NCBI GenBank assembly: GCA_025359785.1
Contig: JANYET010000050.1
Span: 1 to 64,000, forward strand
Reading direction: 5' to 3'
Source of the DNA: Alphaproteobacteria bacterium
GTDB lineage: Bacteria > Pseudomonadota > Alphaproteobacteria > Caulobacterales > Caulobacteraceae
Length of the DNA stretch: 64,000 nt
Shown here: piece by piece, positions 17,695 through 25,715 of the stretch
How positions within the stretch are numbered: the stretch's first letter is position 1
How the letters are laid out: every line of letters begins with the position of its first letter
The notes under the pieces: model-generated
Told to the model about the DNA's origin: nothing
Seen by the model: only the letters and a program-made list of their open reading frames with translations
The model's database searches: none
Translations under genes and position numbers: made by a program

Positions 17695-18383
17695 TAGGAG
17701 CTGAGGTCAGGTTTTTCGCCAACAAACTTGCAGAGCCGTTCGAGATTGGCGACGTTGTCCTTAGTGAGGTAGCCACCAAACGGACCCGACACAACGCCGA
17801 GCGCCTTCGCTTCGACGAGGAACCTCTGCTCGTTGGAAAGCTTGCCTGTCATGATGCCGCGGTAGGTTCGCACCTCCCGGATCAGGCTGCGGGCCTCGGG
17901 AGTCTCCAGGCTATCAAGGCCGAGATAGCCGCGAACCTGCTGACCTTGGGAGCGCTGCTGCATACCGAGGGCGCGGATGTTGGACACCCCCGCGTAGAGC
18001 CGGGCCCAGCCGAGCTTCTCCTTCAGCGGCATGTGTGTCACCGCACTGCTCTTCGCGGTCTCCCAGACGGTGTCCATAGGGCCCGGCGCGCTGATGTAGG
18101 GCACCTCTGGTTTGGGTGCGCCCTTGGCCCACGCCTCGTACATGTCCAGGGCCTTGAGGTAACAACGGTCCTCCTGCACGGCGAACCGGGTCGCCCCCAC
18201 GTTTGTCGCTGCCTCGGCCCTCAGCGCCTCGCGAGTCTCGGCCACTGAGTCTCGGGTGTGCAGCCATTCGACAGCCTGCTGGGCGCCAAGCGCGATCAGC
18301 ACCCCAATGACGATGGTCACGACCTCCTTGAGGAAATCGGCTCGGCCATGCCAGGGTTTGGGTTTGGGTTTGTCGATGTCCAT
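17694..18383 (-). CDS. Membrane-anchored protein, function unknown
   Basis: A 229-residue protein. It has a positively charged N-terminus (MDIDKPKPKPWHGRADF), then one membrane segment (about residues 20-38, VVTIVIGVLIALGAQQAVEWL), then about 190 residues of mainly helical domain outside the membrane. The FLKEVVTIVIGVLIALGAQQ pattern is shared by many alphaproteobacterial hypothetical proteins of this size; no activity is known to me. The ATG at 18383 is well placed at the start of the charged segment. The stop codon touches the right half of the IS-interrupted repeat, and repeat copy 5 follows the promoter side. Confidence 0.65.
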   Translation of the reverse strand: MDIDKPKPKPWHGRADFLKEVVTIVIGVLIALGAQQAVEWLHTRDSVAETREALRAEAATNVGATRFAVQEDRCYLKALDMYEAWAKGAPKPEVPYISAPGPMDTVWETAKSSAVTHMPLKEKLGWARLYAGVSNIRALGMQQRSQGQQVRGYLGLDSLETPEARSLIREVRTYRGIMTGKLSNEQRFLVEAKALGVVSGPFGGYLTKDNVANLERLCKFVGEKPDLSS

Positions 18384-18486
18384 GATTCAGGCCCCGGGAT
18401 AGGCGACGTCGCGCACACAGGCGCCGCAGAGCGCGCGTATCCGCGCGATGTCAGCGTCCATCCCGGGCCGCAGCTTGACCACATCG

Positions 18487-18560
18487 TAAGCGGACTCGCG
18501 CAAGTTCCGCTATGGGTCGAAAGCGGACATCGGGTTCAACGCCGAAAGCGGACCTTCAGA
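18487..18560. repeat. Island hairpin repeat, copy 5 (contains the best-preserved unit)
   Basis: Includes AAGCGGAC, then TTCCGCTATGGGTCGAAAGC with GGACAT following (18505-18530). This is an intact hairpin with arms TCCGCT and AGCGGA(C) around a loop ATGGGTCGA. Another GAAAGCGGACCTTCAGAACG follows. It serves here as the reference for the other copies. Confidence 0.75.
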
Positions 18561-18710
18561 ACGTCAGCGAAAGCGAGGAAAGGCGACGGCGCGATGAACC
18601 CCGTCATCCGGCTGGAATGATCATCACTGCGAAAGGGCACAAAAACGACCGCAAGAGTGGATGATGTATCCTAAACTTCAATGAAATCAATGCGCCGCGT
18701 GGGAAGGAGA

Positions 18711-18747
18711 ATCCGTGCGCCGGGTTCGATTCTCGGTCAGGCCTCCA
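18711..18747 (+). other. Duplicated 3' tRNA-Cys fragment (attachment-site scar)
   Basis: ATCCGTGCGCCGGGTTCGAT and the bases that follow copy the variable loop, T-arm, acceptor 3' strand and CCA of tRNA-Cys. The last 24 bases are identical to the real gene. No 5' half exists upstream, so it is not a functional tRNA. It marks the island's right edge. Confidence 0.8.
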
Positions 18748-18834
18748 AGTCCACAATATCCTTGGGCGCGGACAGCGCGATCGGCCGCATATTGACGATG
18801 CGTTCGGGCGCGCGGGCCAACGAAGGAAATTCTC

Positions 18835-19578
18835 ATGACCATCCTGATCACCGGCGGGACCAAGGGCATCGGGCTGGCCATCGCGCGGCGGCTCGCGCGG
18901 CCGGGCCGCCGGCTGGTGCTGGCCTATCTGTCGGACGCCGAGGCCGCGGCGGCCGCCGAGGCGCAGTTGCAGCCTTCCGGGGCGATGGTCAGCACCGTGC
19001 GGGCCGACGTCGGTTCGCTCGATGACGTCCGGCGACTGATCGGCCTGATCGCGCCGGACGATGAGCCGCTGCACATCGTGCACAGCGCCGCGATGATCTA
19101 TCCCACGGCCTTGCTGGACGCCGACCTCGACCGGTTCGGCGAGGCCATGAAGACCAACGGGCTGTCCCTGCTCTATCTGGTGCAGACCGCCCTGCCCCGC
19201 CTGAGCCGGGGGAGCAGCGTCGTGCTGATTTCCAGCGCCGGCGCGCGCGCCGCCTCGGCCAACTACGCGGCGCTCGGCGTCGGCAAGGCGATGGCCGAAA
19301 GCCTCATGCGCTATCTTGTGCCAGAGCTCGCGCCGCGCGGCGTGCGCATCAACGGCGTGGCGCCCGGCATCGTCGCCACCACCTCAGTCGCCAGCATGGT
19401 CGGCGGAGAAGAGGCCGCCGCCAGGGTGCTGGAGCGGGCGGCGCGGACCAATCCCTCCGGCCGGCTGGGCGGCGATGACGACTACGCCGGCGTCGTGGAG
19501 TTTCTGCTGAGCGATGCCGCGGCCTTCGTGCAGGGCCAGGTCATCCACGCCAATGGCGGCGCCTATGTTCAGAGCTGA
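18835..19578 (+). CDS. SDR oxidoreductase with FabL-like active site
   Basis: A 247-residue short-chain dehydrogenase. The NADP-binding motif is TGGTKGIG (residues 6-13), and the catalytic Ser lies in VVLISSAGA. The Tyr and Lys are in NYAALGVGKA, that is Tyr-x6-Lys, rather than the Tyr-x3-Lys of FabG-type enzymes. Tyr-x6-Lys spacing and the surrounding pattern (NY..xGVxKA..ES..RYL..EL) match the enoyl-ACP reductase FabL. The C-terminal VIHANGGAYVQS closes the fold. It could reduce enoyl-ACP or another enone. It is the first gene right of the island and is convergent with the prolyl oligopeptidase. Confidence 0.8.
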   Translation: MTILITGGTKGIGLAIARRLARPGRRLVLAYLSDAEAAAAAEAQLQPSGAMVSTVRADVGSLDDVRRLIGLIAPDDEPLHIVHSAAMIYPTALLDADLDRFGEAMKTNGLSLLYLVQTALPRLSRGSSVVLISSAGARAASANYAALGVGKAMAESLMRYLVPELAPRGVRINGVAPGIVATTSVASMVGGEEAAARVLERAARTNPSGRLGGDDDYAGVVEFLLSDAAAFVQGQVIHANGGAYVQS

Positions 19579-19596
19579 ACATCTTTTCACCGGGCC

Positions 19597-21693
19597 TCAG
19601 TTCATCAGGCGCTGCGCCAGATAGGTGTATTCCAGCGCGATCCGCATGGCGCGCTCGTTGAGATTGGCGCTGGCCGCGTGCCCGCCATCGACGTTCTCAT
19701 AATAGAGGTAGTCGTAGCCCAGCTCCTTCAGGCGCGCGGCGGCCTTGCGCGCGTGCGCCGGATGGACGCGGTCGTCCTTGGTGGAGGTCTCCAGGAACAC
19801 CTTCGGATAGGGCTTGCCGGCCGCCAGCAGCTGGTAAGGCGAATAGCTGTCCAGCACCTTGCGCTCCGCCGGGATCGCCGGGTCGCCGTACTCGCCGACC
19901 CAAGAGGCCCCGGCGCCGATGTGGGTGTAGCCGATCATGTCGAACAGCGGCACCTCGATGACGATGGCGTTGTAGAGTTCCGGATGCTGGGTCAGCGCCA
20001 CGCCCATCAGCAGGCCGCCGTTCGAGCCGCCGATGATGCCGAGCCGCTTAGGCGAAGTGATCTTGCGGGTGATCAGGTCCTGGCTGACCGCGAAGAAGTC
20101 CTCATAGACCCGCATCCGATTGAGCTTCAGCCCCGCGTTGTGCCACCTGGGTCCGAACTCGCCGCCGCCGCGGATGTTGGCCAGCACATAGACCCCGCCC
20201 TTCTCCAGCCACAACTTGCCGGCGTTGGCCGCATAGGCCGGCGTCTGGCTGAGCTGAAAGCCGCCGTAGGCCGTCAGCAGGGTGGGCGCGGTCCCGTCGA
20301 ACCTCAGGTCCTTCGGCCGCACCACCCAGTAGGGAACCTTGGTTCCGTCTTTCGAGGTGGCCCAGAGCTGTTCGACCACCGAGTTCGAGGCATCGAACCG
20401 CGCCGGCGTGGATTTCAGCCGCTGCGCCTTGCCGCTGGCCGCGTCGGCGAGCCACTGGCTGGACGGCGTCAGGAAGCTGGTGACCGTCACGATCGCGCTG
20501 TCATCGCTATCGGAGGTCGAGCCCAGGCCGATCGTCGAGTCCTTGGGCAGGGCCACTGCCGCCGATGACCAGCCCTTCGGCCCGTGCCGGAAGCTCAGCA
20601 GCTTGCCCCGGACGTTGTCGTAGAGCACCACGGCCAGCCGGCCCTTGGTCGAGCCGACCTGGTCCACCGCCTGGCTGAGACTGGGCCGCAGCACCAGCAC
20701 GCCCTTCAGGTCGCCGGGCCGGGCCTTCACCGCCGCGAGGTTGAAGGCGACCAGATCGCCCGACTTGAAGCCCTTCCGTGGCCAGTCCTGCTCCAGCGTC
20801 ACGACCAGCTGGCCATCCACATAGGCCTGGATCGTCGACTTGGTCGGCAGGCCCAGCGCCTTGGGCCCGGTGGGCGTGATGAGCAGCTTGTCGCTGTTGA
20901 AGAAGTCGAGCCCGCGCTGCGCCAGAACCGCGGCGACGGCGCCGTTCGGCTCGCGAAGCACGAGCGGGTTGACCCCCACGTCGGTCCTCGTTCCCCGGAA
21001 CACTTCGCGGGCGTCGCCCAGCGCCTGCCCGCGCTTCAGCGTCTTCAGGATGTAGGGATAGCTGGACTGGGTCAGGTCGCCGGGCGCCCATTCGGTGGCG
21101 ACGGCGAGCGTATCCTTGTCGATCCAGTCGACGTTGGCCTTGGCCTCCGGCAGGTGGAAGCCGCCGTCCACGAACGCGCCGGTCTGGACGTCGAACTCGC
21201 GCACCTCGACCGCGTCCTTGCCCCCGTTGGACAGCGAGATCAGGCAGTAGCGGTCGGCGGGCTTCAGGCACTGGGCGCCCTTGAAGACCCAGTTCTTGCC
21301 CTCCGCCTTGGCGAGCGCGTCGAGGTCGAGGATGGTTTTCCAGGCCGGCGTCGCGGTGCGGTAGCTCGCCAGGCTGGTCGTGCGCCAGACGCCCCGCACG
21401 TGCTCGGCGTCCTGCCAGAAATCGCGCAGCGACCCGTCGCCGGCGATGGCGACGCCGGGGATGCGATCCTTGGCCGTGGCGATCTTCAGCGCGTCGGCAT
21501 AGTTGCCGGCATAGCGCGGATCGGTCTGCAGTTGCGGCAGCGACCGGGCGTTTTCCGCCTTGGCGAACGCCAGCGCCTTCGCACCCTCCGCCTCCTCCAT
21601 ATAGACGTAAGGGTCGGCGCCAGGGTTGGAGGGGGCGGCTGCGCCCATGAGGAAAGCTCCTGCCAGCAAGGCGGCGATGGCGCGCACGATCAT
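19597..21693 (-). CDS. Prolyl oligopeptidase family serine peptidase (S9), exported
   Basis: A 698-residue enzyme with a signal peptide (MIVRAIAALLAGAFLMGAAAP), a beta-propeller region (about residues 60-410) and a C-terminal alpha/beta-hydrolase domain. The triad is complete: Ser in GGSNGGLLMG, Asp in STKDDRVHP and His in VDGGHAAS. YGGFQLSQTP and NIRGGGEFGPRWH are standard S9A landmarks. It would cut proline-containing peptides in the periplasm. The start at 21693 (ATG) is preferred over a TTG two codons upstream because GGGGGA lies 8 bases before it. It stands alone, divergent from fixL. Confidence 0.92.
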   Translation of the reverse strand: MIVRAIAALLAGAFLMGAAAPSNPGADPYVYMEEAEGAKALAFAKAENARSLPQLQTDPRYAGNYADALKIATAKDRIPGVAIAGDGSLRDFWQDAEHVRGVWRTTSLASYRTATPAWKTILDLDALAKAEGKNWVFKGAQCLKPADRYCLISLSNGGKDAVEVREFDVQTGAFVDGGFHLPEAKANVDWIDKDTLAVATEWAPGDLTQSSYPYILKTLKRGQALGDAREVFRGTRTDVGVNPLVLREPNGAVAAVLAQRGLDFFNSDKLLITPTGPKALGLPTKSTIQAYVDGQLVVTLEQDWPRKGFKSGDLVAFNLAAVKARPGDLKGVLVLRPSLSQAVDQVGSTKGRLAVVLYDNVRGKLLSFRHGPKGWSSAAVALPKDSTIGLGSTSDSDDSAIVTVTSFLTPSSQWLADAASGKAQRLKSTPARFDASNSVVEQLWATSKDGTKVPYWVVRPKDLRFDGTAPTLLTAYGGFQLSQTPAYAANAGKLWLEKGGVYVLANIRGGGEFGPRWHNAGLKLNRMRVYEDFFAVSQDLITRKITSPKRLGIIGGSNGGLLMGVALTQHPELYNAIVIEVPLFDMIGYTHIGAGASWVGEYGDPAIPAERKVLDSYSPYQLLAAGKPYPKVFLETSTKDDRVHPAHARKAAARLKELGYDYLYYENVDGGHAASANLNERAMRIALEYTYLAQRLMN

Positions 21694-21844
21694 TCTCAAA
21701 TCCCCCGGCGTTGCGCGCCGATAGAGCCGGATATGACCAAGAAGCTCAAGAGCCTGCCTTGCCGATTCGAGCGGGCCGCAATGTGTCGCGCGGTTAGGTG
21801 TTTGCCCTGAATTGAACGGCGGCGCGTAAGGCGCAGAATGGGTG

Positions 21845-23410
21845 ATGCTCGGCAGGCCGGCGCGACCGCAATCCAGGACCAGCCCGTGGTCGACCTTCGA
21901 AGCGGGACCGCACCAGGGCGAGGCCGCGTTGCGCCGCTTTTTTCTGGGCCAGTTCCTGGCGCTGCTGACGTCACTGGCGACGCTCGCGGTCCACCTGTTG
22001 CTCGGGCCGCTGTTCAGCCATTCGGTCTATCTGTTCTGCCTGCCGGCCCTGGCCCTGTGCGCGGCGCTGGGCGGCTTTCCGTCGGCGATGAGCGCGGCGG
22101 TGATCCTGGCGGCCGGCGGGTTCATCGCCGACGGCTCAGCCGATATCCCCGCCGCCGAGCGGACCGGCCGGGTCCTGCTGTTCCTGCTCTACGGCGTGGC
22201 GGTGGCCTTCGCCGGCGGCTGGCTCCAACGGACCCTCGGCGCCTGGCGTCTGCGTCTGGCCGGACTGGAGGAGCGCGAGGCGATCCTGCGCGCCGGCCTC
22301 GACGCCGTGCCCGACGCCGGCATCGTGATCGACGAGGACGGCGTGGTCGTCGCCTTCAGCCACGCCGCGCAACTGCTGTTCGGCTGGCCCGCCGCGGAGA
22401 TCTGCGGCCTTGGCGTCGAGACGCTGATGCCGCCGGCCCACGCCCAGGCGCACGAGCGCTACGTGCATCGCTACGTCCAGACCGGCGAGCGCAGGGTGAT
22501 GGGCAGTTCGCGCCAGGTCGCGGGGCTGCGCCGAGACGGGACGGAATTTCCCATGGAGCTGCGCATCGGCGAGGTGCGCATCGGCTCGCGGCGCTATTTC
22601 ACCGGCGTGGTCCGCGACCTTTCCACCATGCGCGAAGCCGAGCGGCGCTCGGACGAATTGCACGCCCAGCTGACCCAGATCTGGAGCCTGAACTCCATGG
22701 GCGAGATGGCTTCGGTGCTGGCGCACGAACTCAACCAACCGTTGTCCTCCGTGGCCAATTACCTGCGCGCCGCGCGCACCTTGATCGCCAATCTTGAGCT
22801 CGAAGAGGACGATCTCCTGGACGCCGTTTCGCGGGCCAGCGACCAGGCCATCCGGGCCGGCGAGATCATCCGGACCATGCGCGATCTGGCCACGCGCGGG
22901 GGCGCCGAACAGAAGCCCGAGAGCCTTTCGGCTATCCTGGCGGAGATCGAGTTCATTGTTGGGCTGATGGTCCGCGATGCCGGAGCCAGGGTGCTATACG
23001 ATCTATACCAAGGCCCGGACATAGTCCTCGCGGACCGTATCCAGATTCAACAGCTTGTCGTCAACTTGGTGCGCAACGCCATCGATGCAGTCGCTAAGTT
23101 CCCGGATCGCGAGATTAAAATCTCAACCCGGGCGGATGCAGACGACAAGCTGGTGACCATAGTCGAGGACAGCGGACCGGGTGTCGATAGCGCCGTAATG
23201 GGCCGTGTTTTCCAACCACTGGCCAGCACCAAGCCCACAGGAATGGGGCTAGGCCTTTCGATTTGCCGCGCTATAGTCGAAAACCACGGCGGGCGAATTT
23301 GGGTCCAACCCAGCCCGTTGGGAGGCGCCGCTTTCTGTTTTGTACTGGCGCGGACGGGTGTGAATGGTGATGACGCCAGCGGCCGAACGGACCGTCTTCG
23401 TCGTCGATGA
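21845..23410 (+). CDS. fixL: FixL-type oxygen-sensing histidine kinase
   Basis: FixL binds heme through a PAS domain and phosphorylates FixJ when oxygen is low. The 521-residue protein has about four N-terminal membrane helices (residues 32-130), a PAS domain (about 145-260), a HisKA domain with LAHELNQPL (His near 294) and a HATPase domain (DSGPGVD, GMGLGLSIC). The PAS region keeps the heme-ligand context AHERYVHRY (His near 203), followed by RDGTEFPM and YFTGVVRDLS, closely matching Bradyrhizobium FixL, so heme binding is likely. GC content and codon choice drop noticeably from about 22940 to the end, covering the ATPase domain. It overlaps fixJ by 47 bases. Confidence 0.9.
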   Translation: MLGRPARPQSRTSPWSTFEAGPHQGEAALRRFFLGQFLALLTSLATLAVHLLLGPLFSHSVYLFCLPALALCAALGGFPSAMSAAVILAAGGFIADGSADIPAAERTGRVLLFLLYGVAVAFAGGWLQRTLGAWRLRLAGLEEREAILRAGLDAVPDAGIVIDEDGVVVAFSHAAQLLFGWPAAEICGLGVETLMPPAHAQAHERYVHRYVQTGERRVMGSSRQVAGLRRDGTEFPMELRIGEVRIGSRRYFTGVVRDLSTMREAERRSDELHAQLTQIWSLNSMGEMASVLAHELNQPLSSVANYLRAARTLIANLELEEDDLLDAVSRASDQAIRAGEIIRTMRDLATRGGAEQKPESLSAILAEIEFIVGLMVRDAGARVLYDLYQGPDIVLADRIQIQQLVVNLVRNAIDAVAKFPDREIKISTRADADDKLVTIVEDSGPGVDSAVMGRVFQPLASTKPTGMGLGLSICRAIVENHGGRIWVQPSPLGGAAFCFVLARTGVNGDDASGRTDRLRRR

Positions 23411-23987
23411 CGACGCCGCCGCGCTCGATTCGCTGGTCATGCTGCTGCGCTCGGATGGGCTCAACCCTAGCGGGTTTTCGTCCGCCGGAACCTTCCTCGA
23501 AGCTCTGACGCGAGACGCCCGAGGCTGCGTGATCAGCGATGTTCGCATGCCTGGCATGGACGGCGTCCAGCTGCTGAAGACGCTGAAGGCGCGCCAGTGC
23601 ATCCTGCCGGTGATCGTCATCACCGGCCACGCGGACGTCACCGTCGCGGTGCAGGCCATGAAGGCGGGCGCCGCGGAATTCATCCAGAAGCCCTTCGAGA
23701 GCGAGCTGATCCTGCGTCTGGTCCGCGCCTGCCTGGAGGAGAACGACGACGCCGTCGACGCCAGCGCCAGACGCAACCGGGTGCTGAGCCGCATCGACAG
23801 CCTGACCGCCCGCGAACGCCAGGTGCTGAACCTGATCATGGACGGCGCCAGCAACAAGGTGATCGCCGCGACCCTGGCCATCAGTCCCCGGACCGTGGAG
23901 ATCTACCGCGCCAATGTGATGTCCAAGATGCGCGCCGACAGCCTGTCGGACCTGATCCGGATGACGCTCTCCAGTGGCGCGGCCTGA
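23364..23987 (+). CDS. fixJ: FixJ-type response regulator
   Basis: A 207-residue regulator. The receiver domain (residues 10-125) has the acidic pair VVDDDAAA, the phosphoryl Asp in VISDVRMPGMDG (near 59), and Lys in FIQKPFESE. A LuxR-type helix-turn-helix (residues 140-205) has LTARERQVLNLIMDGASNKVIAA and RTVEIYRANVM. In relatives it activates fixK and high-affinity oxidases; none of those genes is in this window. The start overlaps the kinase gene; ATG codons at 23364 and 23370 are both possible, so translational coupling is expected. Confidence 0.9.
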   Translation: MVMTPAAERTVFVVDDDAAALDSLVMLLRSDGLNPSGFSSAGTFLEALTRDARGCVISDVRMPGMDGVQLLKTLKARQCILPVIVITGHADVTVAVQAMKAGAAEFIQKPFESELILRLVRACLEENDDAVDASARRNRVLSRIDSLTARERQVLNLIMDGASNKVIAATLAISPRTVEIYRANVMSKMRADSLSDLIRMTLSSGAA

Positions 23988-24024
23988 CCGGATCGGGGCC
24001 GGGATCGTCGGGCTTAGGGGATAG

Positions 24025-24034
24025 TACCTAGGTA
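24025..24034. promoter_or_regulatory. CCTAGG-centred palindrome upstream of the soluble kinase
   Basis: TACCTAGGTA is a perfect 10-base palindrome, extended on both sides by TAG/AGT. It lies about 50 bases before the soluble histidine kinase. The core TACCTAGG recurs at 26237-26244 upstream of the receiver/CtrA-paralogue operon. It may be an operator for a regulator common to both; which one is unknown. Confidence 0.4.
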
Positions 24035-24084
24035 GTGGCGCGCGGATGAAAACATGGCGGCATTGTGTTTGATTCGCGGCCAAG

Positions 24085-24885
24085 ATGGGTAGTGCAGCGT
24101 CAGTTTCCGGGCGGTCGTCGACGCCCCGACCCGCCAACCGCGGCAAGGCGTCGGCGGCGCAGCGGCTCGACGCGCTGAACCGGATGGCCGGAACCCTCAC
24201 CCACGACCTCAACAACCTGCTGGGCGTCATCCTCGGCGCCAACGAGCGGCTGGCCGACGAGCTCGGTGAAGGCAGTGAGCAGCAGGCGCTGGCCCGGCTG
24301 GCCCTCGAGGCCGCCGAGCGCGGCGCCGAGCTGTTGCGGCGCAGCCTGTCGCTGGCCCAGGGCGGCGCACCGGCGCGCGACACCACCGACGCTCCGGCCG
24401 TCCTGAAAACCGTCGGCCGCATGGCTCGTCAGGCGCTCGCGCCCAAGGTCGGCCTGACCGTCACGGGCCTGCGCCAGCCGCTGCGCTGCAACGGCGACCG
24501 CACCGGCCTGGAGATGGCGCTGCTCAATCTCTGCCTCAACGCCGGCCAGGCCATGCCGGGCGGCGGCGAGGTGGTCATCGGGGCGCGGGGCCTCTGCCTG
24601 GGCGTGCTCGAAACCCGTCGCCTGGGGGTCGCGCCCGGCGCCTTCGCGGTGTTCACGGTGCGCGACACGGGTCCCGGCATGTCGCCGCGGCTCCTGGCGC
24701 GCGCCACCGATCCCCTGTTCACCACCAAGCCCACGGGCACGGGCCTGGGCCTCTCGGCGGTGATCGATTTCGCCGCCTCGGCCGGCGGGGCCTTCGCGCT
24801 GCAGTCGCGGGAGGGACAGGGGACCACGGCGACGCTCTACCTCCCGATCGCCGGACCCGCCAACATCACGGCGGCGGCGGCGTAG
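24085..24885 (+). CDS. Soluble CckA-like histidine kinase without a sensor domain
   Basis: A 266-residue kinase with only the transmitter core. The HisKA helix carries GTLTHDLNNLLGVILGANE with the phosphoryl His at residue 40; the His-Asp-x-Asn-Asn-Leu-Leu pattern is typical of CckA and NtrB-like kinases. The ATPase domain shows NLCLNAGQAM (N box), DTGPGMSP (G1) and GTGLGLSAV (G2). There are no membrane helices or PAS, so its input must come from a partner or cytosolic ligand. The ATG at 24085 has a poor ribosome site. It is convergent with a CtrA paralogue and its companion receiver, the most likely targets on genomic grounds. A role in that relay is inference. Confidence 0.8.
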   Translation: MGSAASVSGRSSTPRPANRGKASAAQRLDALNRMAGTLTHDLNNLLGVILGANERLADELGEGSEQQALARLALEAAERGAELLRRSLSLAQGGAPARDTTDAPAVLKTVGRMARQALAPKVGLTVTGLRQPLRCNGDRTGLEMALLNLCLNAGQAMPGGGEVVIGARGLCLGVLETRRLGVAPGAFAVFTVRDTGPGMSPRLLARATDPLFTTKPTGTGLGLSAVIDFAASAGGAFALQSREGQGTTATLYLPIAGPANITAAAA

Positions 24886-24892
24886 AGCGCTA

Positions 24893-24989
24893 TAAGTGGG
24901 GACACAATAAGTGGGGACACGTACGACTTTGCCGACCAGCGTCTCAGAGTCATGCGGCGTCGCTACAAAGTCGTACGTGTCCCCACTTA
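24893..24989. repeat. Long inverted repeat (MITE- or REP-like)
   Basis: A 23-base perfect inverted repeat: arms 24908-24930 and 24967-24989, each containing AGTGGGGACACGTACGACTT or its complement, around a loop of 36 bases. An extra partial direct copy TAAGTGGGGACAC lies at 24893-24905. It fills the gap between two convergent genes and could also terminate transcription, though there is no T-run. Confidence 0.75.
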
Positions 24990-24996
24990 CGGCGGC

Positions 24997-25713
24997 TCAG
25001 GCGGCCAGGGCCTCGGAGTTTGCGGCCAGGGCTCGCGTGGGGGTGTCGCGCAGCATGTAGCCGCCGCCCCAGACGGTCTCGATCTGGTTGTCGCCGTCGC
25101 TGGCCTGGGCGAGCTTCTTGCGCAGCTTGCAGATGAACACGTCGATGATCTTCACCTCCGGCTCCTTGAGGCCGTTGTACAGGTGGTTGAGGCACATCTC
25201 CTTGGTCAGCACCGAGTTCTTCCGCAGCGAGAGCAGTTCCAGCACCTTGTATTCGCTGGGCGTCAGGTGGACGGGCGTGCCGGAGACCTCGGCGGTGCGG
25301 GTGTCGAGGTTGAGCGCGATGGCGCCGGTGCGGATGATCGATTCCGAATGCCCGCGCGAGCGGCGCACCACCGCGTTGATCCGCGCGGCCATCTCGGCCT
25401 TGTGGAAGGGCTTGCAGATGAAATCGTCGGCGCCGGACGACAACGCCCTGACCTTGGTTTCCACGTCGGCCGACGCGGTGACGACGATCACCGGCGTCAG
25501 CACCTTCTTGCCGCGGATGGCGCGCAGGACGTCCAGGCCGGTCATGTCGGCGAGCTCGAGATCGAGCAGGATCACGTCGTAGTCGTAGAGGCCGGCCAGC
25601 TCGATGGCGTCCTCACCCAGATCCGTCGTGAAGACGTTATGGCCCTCGGCCGTCAGCTTGAGCTCGATGCTCTTCGCCGCGACCGGATTGTCTTCCACCA
25701 GCAGAATATGCAT
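24997..25713 (-). CDS. CtrA-family response regulator (paralogue of CtrA)
   Basis: A 238-residue OmpR-class regulator. The receiver has Asp51 ([12 protein letters not shown]) and KPFHKAEM. The DNA-binding domain matches CtrA closely: [38 protein letters not shown] and [13 protein letters not shown]. The opening MHILLVEDN and [11 protein letters not shown] also follow CtrA. It differs at many positions that are nearly invariant in true CtrA (for example GGGY for GRGY, and the receiver's middle part), so it looks like a paralogue rather than the cell-cycle master regulator. It keeps a C-terminal Ala-Ala. It follows the receiver gene by 2 bases, so they form an operon. Given the conserved recognition helix it could bind CtrA boxes. 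Confidence 0.85.
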   Translation of the reverse strand: MHILLVEDNPVAAKSIELKLTAEGHNVFTTDLGEDAIELAGLYDYDVILLDLELADMTGLDVLRAIRGKKVLTPVIVVTASADVETKVRALSSGADDFICKPFHKAEMAARINAVVRRSRGHSESIIRTGAIALNLDTRTAEVSGTPVHLTPSEYKVLELLSLRKNSVLTKEMCLNHLYNGLKEPEVKIIDVFICKLRKKLAQASDGDNQIETVWGGGYMLRDTPTRALAANSEALAA

Positions 25714-25715
25714 CG

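Larger units (their letters stand above)
12247..18748. mobile_element. Genomic island integrated at the 3' end of tRNA-Cys
   Basis: The segment lies between an intact tRNA-Cys and a second copy of the 3' part of that tRNA (25 identical bases, 12223-12247 and 18724-18748, with weaker similarity extending to the anticodon arm). This is the usual footprint of tyrosine-integrase insertion into a tRNA gene. The contents fit: cargo genes unrelated to the flanks, a transposable element, repeats found nowhere else in the window, and visibly lower GC than the flanks in several stretches. No integrase gene is present, so this is either a decayed island or one moved by an enzyme supplied elsewhere. Confidence 0.75.
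18384..18834. other. Island right end: repeat cluster, tRNA fragment and SDR promoter
   Basis: 451 bases without a gene. From left to right: leader of the preceding gene, repeat copy 5 (18487-18560), unassigned AT-richer sequence (18600-18700), the tRNA-Cys fragment (18711-18747), and the leader of the SDR gene. Confidence 0.65.

Noticed and set aside
12451..18560. Integron with attC sites
   Set aside because: The repeats form hairpins and separate single genes, but they lack the GTTRRRY and RYYYAAC core sites, the genes face different directions, and no integron integrase is present.
18650..18747. A second tRNA gene at the island's right edge
   Set aside because: Only the 3' part (variable loop, T-arm, acceptor strand, CCA) matches. 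There is no 5' acceptor strand, D-arm or anticodon stem upstream, so it is a scar, not a gene.
12247..18748. Prophage
   Set aside because: No capsid, terminase, portal, tail, lysis or phage repressor gene is seen. Content is limited to four cargo genes and one IS.
24997..25713. Calling this gene ctrA itself
   Set aside because: Resemblance to CtrA is strong in the DNA-binding half, but many residues that are nearly invariant in true CtrA differ, and its neighbours are not those of ctrA. Paralogue is the safer call.
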